From: Bacteroidales bacterium
Lineage (GTDB): Bacteria > Bacteroidota > Bacteroidia > Bacteroidales > P3
Length of the DNA: 28,753 nt
NCBI GenBank assembly: GCA_016281475.1
Contig: JAEEIS010000121.1
Location: forward strand, 1 to 28,753
Reading direction: 5' to 3'
The position numbers were made by a program, and so were the translations under genes. Positions within the stretch are counted from its first letter, which is position 1. Each line of letters opens with the position of its first letter. Positions 25,430-28,753 of the stretch are shown piece after piece. Below the pieces are notes generated by a model. The model ran no database searches and had not been told where the DNA came from. It worked only from the letters and a program-made list of their open reading frames with translations.

Positions 25430-25437
25430 TATCTTTG
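25430..25437 (+). promoter_or_regulatory. -7 box for the AAA_14 ATPase gene
   Basis: TATCTTTG fits TAnnTTTG, 42 bp before the chosen ATG at 25480. The -33 element is weak. Confidence 0.5.
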
Positions 25438-25451
25438 CATTCTAAAAAATA

Positions 25452-25463
25452 GCCAAATTTGGC
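25452..25463. promoter_or_regulatory. 12-bp perfect palindrome in the ATPase leader
   Basis: GCCAAATTTGGC lies between the -7 box and the ATPase start, where a repressor site would block early transcription. A similar stretch (AATAGCCAAATTT) occurs at 25224-25236 inside the antisense promoter at the IS end. Confidence 0.4.
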
Positions 25464-25479
25464 AAAAAAATGGAATATT

Positions 25480-26727
25480 ATGATAATAAAAAGAGAACAT
25501 TACGTTGATAATCTTGTGGATTCTATGCACAATGGGCTTATAAAGGTGATAACAGGAATACGCCGTTGCGGCAAGTCGTTTCTACTGAACAACCTTTTCC
25601 ATACTCGATTGGCAGAAATGGGAATCCAAGAGGAGAATATTCTGTTTCTCAATATGGAAGACTGGCGCTCCCGTTCGCTCCGCAACCCAGATGTTCTGCT
25701 GGATAAGATAGAGACATTTGCTGCAAATGGCAACCAAATGTACTACGTGGTTATCGACGAGGTACAGATGGTCGACCATTTCGCAGAGGTGCTGAATAGT
25801 TTGCTGCATTTCGAGAATGTGGATGTATTTGTAACGGGGAGCAACTCCAGATTTCTCTCTTCGGACATTGCCACCGAATTCCGTGGACGCAGTTATGAGA
25901 TACACCTCGCCCCACTCTCTTTCAGCGAGTATCTGAGTGCTTTTCAAGGCACAATGCAGGATGCATGGGATGAATATTCGCTATATGGCGGATTGCCAGG
26001 TCTATTGTCAATGGAGACGGATGAAAAGAAGTCGGCATACCTACGGCAACTGTTCAATACGGTCTATTTGCGTGACATTATGGAGCGTAATCGTATTGAA
26101 AATGTCCCTGAAATCAAGGAATTGATTCGCGTGCTGGCATCCAATGTGGGGTCATTGACTAATATCAACAATCTGACTAACGCTTTTGCCAGCAAAAAGA
26201 AACTATCTATTACAAACAAGACAGTGGATTCTTATGTCAGGTATTTCGAAGAGTCGTTCATTGTGGAACAGGCTGAGAGGTATGATATACGTGGGAAACA
26301 ATACATAGGAGCACAGTCGAAATACTATTTCCAAGACATTGGATTGCGCAATGCACTGTTGTCGTTCCGGCAACTGGACAGAGGACATGTGATGGAGAAT
26401 ATCATCTACAACGAATTACGCAAACAGGGATATTCTGTCGATGTGGGTGAAGTAGGGTCTCGATCTCCAAATGGGTCAAGAATAAATCTTGAAGTGGATT
26501 TCGTTGCCAACAAAGGTAGCCGACGTTGTTATTTCCAGTCGGCCTACCAACACCAAGATGTGGAAAAGGAACTACAAGAGAAACGCTCGTTGCTTCAAAT
26601 CAACGACTCTTTCAAGAAGTTGCTTGTTGTTTCGGGCCATTACCCTCCAATGCTGGACGATAATGGTATATGGACAATAGGTGTATTCCAATTCCTGTCT
26701 AATCCCCATGTTATAGATTCACTTTGA
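25480..26727 (+). CDS. AAA_14 / DUF4143 ATP-binding protein
   Basis: A 415-aa protein of the large AAA_14 plus DUF4143 family. Walker A is ITGIRRCGKSFLLNNL (residues about 24-39), Walker B is YVVIDEVQMVDHF (about 88-100), and the sensor motif is VFVTGSNSRFLSSDIA. LAPLSFSEYLSAF and YGGLPGLLSM follow, all hallmarks of the family. The C-terminal half (about 195-405) is DUF4143, with a PD-(D/E)xK-nuclease-like strand pattern (EVDFVANKGSRR, then YFQSAYQHQD). The cellular role of these proteins is unclear; they occur in many gut Bacteroidetes, often in multiple copies near mobile DNA. The ATG at 25480 (MIIKREHYVDN) fits the family start; an upstream TTG at 25459 would cross the palindrome. The gene is flanked by an IS and seems independently transcribed. 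Confidence 0.9.
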   Translation: MIIKREHYVDNLVDSMHNGLIKVITGIRRCGKSFLLNNLFHTRLAEMGIQEENILFLNMEDWRSRSLRNPDVLLDKIETFAANGNQMYYVVIDEVQMVDHFAEVLNSLLHFENVDVFVTGSNSRFLSSDIATEFRGRSYEIHLAPLSFSEYLSAFQGTMQDAWDEYSLYGGLPGLLSMETDEKKSAYLRQLFNTVYLRDIMERNRIENVPEIKELIRVLASNVGSLTNINNLTNAFASKKKLSITNKTVDSYVRYFEESFIVEQAERYDIRGKQYIGAQSKYYFQDIGLRNALLSFRQLDRGHVMENIIYNELRKQGYSVDVGEVGSRSPNGSRINLEVDFVANKGSRRCYFQSAYQHQDVEKELQEKRSLLQINDSFKKLLVVSGHYPPMLDDNGIWTIGVFQFLSNPHVIDSL

Positions 26728-26845
26728 CATATTGCCGAATGACTTATACTCTGTTCTGAGATGACGGATGTCCGAGAGAAAATAAATCCACCAATAATGA
26801 AGTAAAACTGTTACGGTGGACTTGGAAAATGAAAATTCGATTGCT

Positions 26846-27187
26846 ATGGATGTATTTGAAATGAAGTTTGCGAAGGTGTTTCCTTTGCTTATTGCCAAGG
26901 CGGAGAGGAAGAGTCGCACGGCGGACGAGGTGTTTGCCGTGACACATTGGCTTACGGGTTACTCGAAAGATGAGTTGGAAATCTTGTTACAGGGGGATGC
27001 AACTTACGGGGAGTTTCTGGAAAATGCACCTCGGATGAACCCTGCCAGAATGGATGTGAAGGGGAAGGTATGCGGCGTGCGCATTGAGGATATAGAGGAG
27101 CCTCGGATGAGGGACTTGCGCATCCTCGACAAGCTGGTGGACGACTTGGCGAAAGGGAAAGCGCTCAAGAAGATTCTCGAGTGTTGA
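26846..27187 (+). CDS. DUF2200 family protein
   Basis: A 113-aa cytoplasmic protein starting MDVFEMKFAKVFPLLIAKAE. The conserved blocks of DUF2200 are present: VTHWLTGYS, then TYGEFLENAPRMNP, then GKVCGVRIEDIEEPRMR and LDKLVDDLAKGK. The family's function is unknown. The ATG at 26846 matches the usual N-terminus; an in-frame GTG at 26816 would add ten residues. It is 118 bp after the ATPase gene and converges on the chromate-transporter genes, with only 12 bp between the stop codons. Confidence 0.85.
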   Translation: MDVFEMKFAKVFPLLIAKAERKSRTADEVFAVTHWLTGYSKDELEILLQGDATYGEFLENAPRMNPARMDVKGKVCGVRIEDIEEPRMRDLRILDKLVDDLAKGKALKKILEC

Positions 27188-27199
27188 CCAGAGGCCAAA

Positions 27200-27781
27200 T
27201 TATTGAGGGAATAGTGAGTATAGGAGTATGCCGAGGACTCCCGCGGCGAGGATGAGGAGAATGGGACTGACGCGCCGGAGCGAGAGGACAAACACTCCGA
27301 CGAAGAGAAGAATGCTGAGGATGAACTGGAGTGAGAGGGCTGGCTGACCAAAACTGTCGACCGTGAGCAGCTGCAAGGCCGCCGCGGCTATCAGACCCAC
27401 CACCACCATGCGTAAAACACGGAAAATATTGTCAACATCCTTATTGCCCTGCATCTTTTTAAGAAACACGACAGCAACGACCATCAGCACTACGGGCAGC
27501 AAGATGACAGCCGAGGAGGCTATCAATGCCCCCAGCACCGCCAGCCATGTGTCGTAGCCAGCGTTGAGCACGGCAGTATAGCCCGTATAGGTTGCGGTGT
27601 TGATGCCCACAGGACCGGGGGTCATCTGGCTGACGGCGAGGATGTCGGTGAACTCCTGCGGTGTGAGCCACGCGTGGTTGACTGTCACTTCGCTTTGTAT
27701 GAGGGCTATCATGGCGTAGCCGCCACCGAAGGTGAAGAGTCCGATTTTAAGGAATGTCCAAAAGAGCTGTAGGAAGACCAT
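27200..27781 (-). CDS. Chromate transporter (CHR family), half-size, second of a pair
   Basis: A 193-aa membrane protein corresponding to one CHR domain with about six helices. The family signature is FLKIGLFTFGGGYAMIALIQ near the N-terminus, then ILAVSQMTPGPVGINTATYT with the PGP motif. CHR proteins export chromate or related anions; in Bacteroidetes the natural substrate is unproven. The ATG at 27781 (MVFLQLFWTFL) is preferred; an upstream ATG at 27820 would add a peptide (FSILNSQFS) that is simply the translation of the heptamer repeat. It lies 50 bp after the partner half-gene on the same strand. Split CHR pairs probably work as a heterodimer. Confidence 0.9.
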   Translation of the reverse strand: MVFLQLFWTFLKIGLFTFGGGYAMIALIQSEVTVNHAWLTPQEFTDILAVSQMTPGPVGINTATYTGYTAVLNAGYDTWLAVLGALIASSAVILLPVVLMVVAVVFLKKMQGNKDVDNIFRVLRMVVVGLIAAAALQLLTVDSFGQPALSLQFILSILLFVGVFVLSLRRVSPILLILAAGVLGILLYSLFPQ

Positions 27782-27852
27782 TGAGAATTGAGAATTGAGA
27801 ATTGAGAATTGCTGCCGCAACCAGATAAATTTTAATTTTTAATTTTTAATTT
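27781..27852. repeat. Heptamer tandem repeats between the two chromate-transporter genes
   Basis: Plus-strand TTGAGAA is repeated four times (27781-27808), then a short unique centre (CTGCCGCAACCAGAT), then TTTTAAT-type heptamers to about 27852. The first repeat array touches the ATG of one gene; the second encodes the last residues (LKLKIKN) of the other. The layout resembles the AT-rich inverted repeat after dnaG at 19687-19752, including a GCAACCA-like centre. Confidence 0.65.
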
Positions 27853-28377
27853 CAATCTGCCATAGGCGAAACCGAGAATGATTGCAGCCAAAATAACGAG
27901 GATGGGGCTGACATCGAAGAGCCATATCAACAGTGCAGAAAGGATAGGTATCCAGCAAGTAGCCCATGTAATTTTCGCCGACTGGGCAAGGCGGAACACT
28001 GGTGCGGCAATGAGGGCCACCACGGCAGGACGCACACCCATGAAGAAACGCTCTATATAGACATTGTCGCGGAAATATCGGAACAGCATTGCCAATATCA
28101 GAATGAAGACGATAGGCATGACTATGTTGCCCGCAATGGCGGAGGCAGCACCGCGCGAACCGCGCAGACGGTAGCCCAATCCCGTAGCCATATTGACGGC
28201 TAAAACACCCGGCATCGACTGGGAAAGAGCCAATTGGTCGAGAAACTCCTCACGGCTCATCCACTGGCGGCGGTCCACCAGTTCCTGCTCCATCAGCGGT
28301 ATCATGGCGTAGCCTCCTCCAATAGTGAAAGTGCCTATTTTAAGAAAAGAATAAAAAAGTTCACAATATTTTACCAT
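27832..28377 (-). CDS. Chromate transporter (CHR family), half-size, first of a pair
   Basis: A 181-aa membrane protein with about six helices. The signature FLKIGTFTIGGGYAMIPLME is followed by LALSQSMPGVLAVNMATGLG, where PGV replaces the usual PGP motif. The rest is hydrophobic helices ending FAYGRLKLKIKN, whose final residues are encoded by the AT-rich heptamer repeat. The ATG at 28377 (MVKYCELFYSF) fits the family; an in-frame ATG at 28404 would add nine residues. It is upstream of its partner in the same transcription unit and divergent from yajC, 80 bp away. The pair is likely to form one transporter in the cytoplasmic membrane. Confidence 0.9.
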   Translation of the reverse strand: MVKYCELFYSFLKIGTFTIGGGYAMIPLMEQELVDRRQWMSREEFLDQLALSQSMPGVLAVNMATGLGYRLRGSRGAASAIAGNIVMPIVFILILAMLFRYFRDNVYIERFFMGVRPAVVALIAAPVFRLAQSAKITWATCWIPILSALLIWLFDVSPILVILAAIILGFAYGRLKLKIKN

Positions 28378-28457
28378 TTTTTGCGTTATTGATATTTCAA
28401 ACAACGGCTAGAAGCCACAATTATTGTATTTAAACAAAAAAAATAACACATACCCTT

Positions 28458-28751
28458 ATGCTATTGCTAGACATTTCTACCGGCTGGAAGACCGCCATTA
28501 TGTTTGTGGCGATGATTGCTGTATTCTATTTCTTTATGATCCGTCCCCAGAGCCAGCAGGCCAAGAAGGAGGCAGACTATCGCGACAGCCTGAAGGCCGG
28601 CGATCGCATTATGACTACGGGCGGCATCCACGCCACCATTGTCAGCACCGATGCGGCACAGGCCGTGCTTGAGATTGCTCCTGGAACCCGCATCAAAGTC
28701 GCCAAAACCAACATCACCCCTATCCCCGAGAGGAAAAAAAGTAAAAACTAA
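28458..28751 (+). CDS. yajC: Sec translocase accessory subunit YajC
   Basis: A 97-aa protein of normal YajC length. One membrane helix at about 12-29 (TAIMFVAMIAVFYFFMIRPQ) is followed by the canonical RPQSQQAKKEADYRDSLK segment and GDRIMTTGGIHATIV, the hallmark of the family. It ends with a basic tail (PERKKSKN). YajC associates with SecDF-YidC in the cytoplasmic membrane and supports protein export. The whole gene lies in the window; the stop codon is at 28749-28751. No Shine-Dalgarno site or -7 box was clear in the 80-bp divergent region shared with the chromate-transporter genes. Confidence 0.96.
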   Translation: MLLLDISTGWKTAIMFVAMIAVFYFFMIRPQSQQAKKEADYRDSLKAGDRIMTTGGIHATIVSTDAAQAVLEIAPGTRIKVAKTNITPIPERKKSKN

Positions 28752-28753
28752 AA

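Noticed and set aside
27781..27808. Phase-variable contingency repeat controlling the chromate transporter
   Set aside because: The four 7-bp units lie upstream of the preferred ATG, so copy-number change would not alter the frame from that start; only the weaker upstream ATG at 27820 would be affected.

Overview
The window looks like a chromosomal segment of a Bacteroidetes bacterium, most likely a Bacteroidales from a gut or rumen-type habitat. Four things support this: TAnnTTTG -7 boxes upstream of genes, almost no Shine-Dalgarno sequences, several large secreted proteins ending in the CHU_C/gliding-motility-type C-terminal domain used by type IX secretion (T9SS), and an Rnf operon in the order B-C-D-G-E. 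Most of the window is GC-rich. About 22.5-27 kb is clearly more AT-rich and carries an IS, which suggests accessory DNA.

Layout. 1-3721 (minus strand): a universal stress protein gene, a SPOR-domain protein gene and a large T9SS cargo gene that runs off the left edge; they read as one operon from a good -33/-7 promoter. 3722-4235: divergent promoter region with a six-unit 10-bp repeat. 4236-8789 (plus): rnfB, rnfC, rnfD, rnfG and rnfE, encoding an ion-translocating ferredoxin:NAD+ oxidoreductase, but with no rnfA after rnfE. 8922-17266 (plus): a small secreted protein, two very large T9SS cargo proteins (CUB-like, P-domain-like, PKD, beta-propeller and CHU_C modules) and a second, degenerate universal-stress-like protein, packed tightly as an operon. 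17267-17631: a C-rich tract with G-quadruplex potential on the minus strand, then a palindrome and a promoter almost touching the dnaG start codon. 17632-22440 (plus): dnaG (primase), a sigma-54 activator without a receiver domain, and aroA, which carries an in-frame insertion containing a double-hairpin repeat.

22441-23189 is a long non-coding stretch holding a promoter-like box, a strongly folded segment of about 110 nt (candidate structured RNA) and one small ORF. An SGNH-hydrolase lipoprotein gene follows. Then comes a decayed IS (24096-25268) with perfect 21-bp terminal inverted repeats, a frameshifted Zn-binding transposase and an extra copy of its right end. An AAA_14/DUF4143 ATPase and a DUF2200 protein come next. 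27200-28377 (minus) encodes two half-size chromate-transporter (CHR) proteins separated by AT-rich heptamer repeats, and yajC closes the window on the plus strand.

How it fits together: Rnf couples reduced ferredoxin to NAD+ and an ion gradient. The T9SS cargo operons put large modular proteins on the cell surface, and in both of them a Usp-family gene is a neighbour. The most interesting non-standard signals are the structured RNA candidate at 22588-22697, the hairpin repeat inside aroA, the missing rnfA, the two Usp/T9SS pairings, the decamer array, and the palindrome with a near-leaderless start at dnaG. No complete new defence or mobile system could be identified with confidence.
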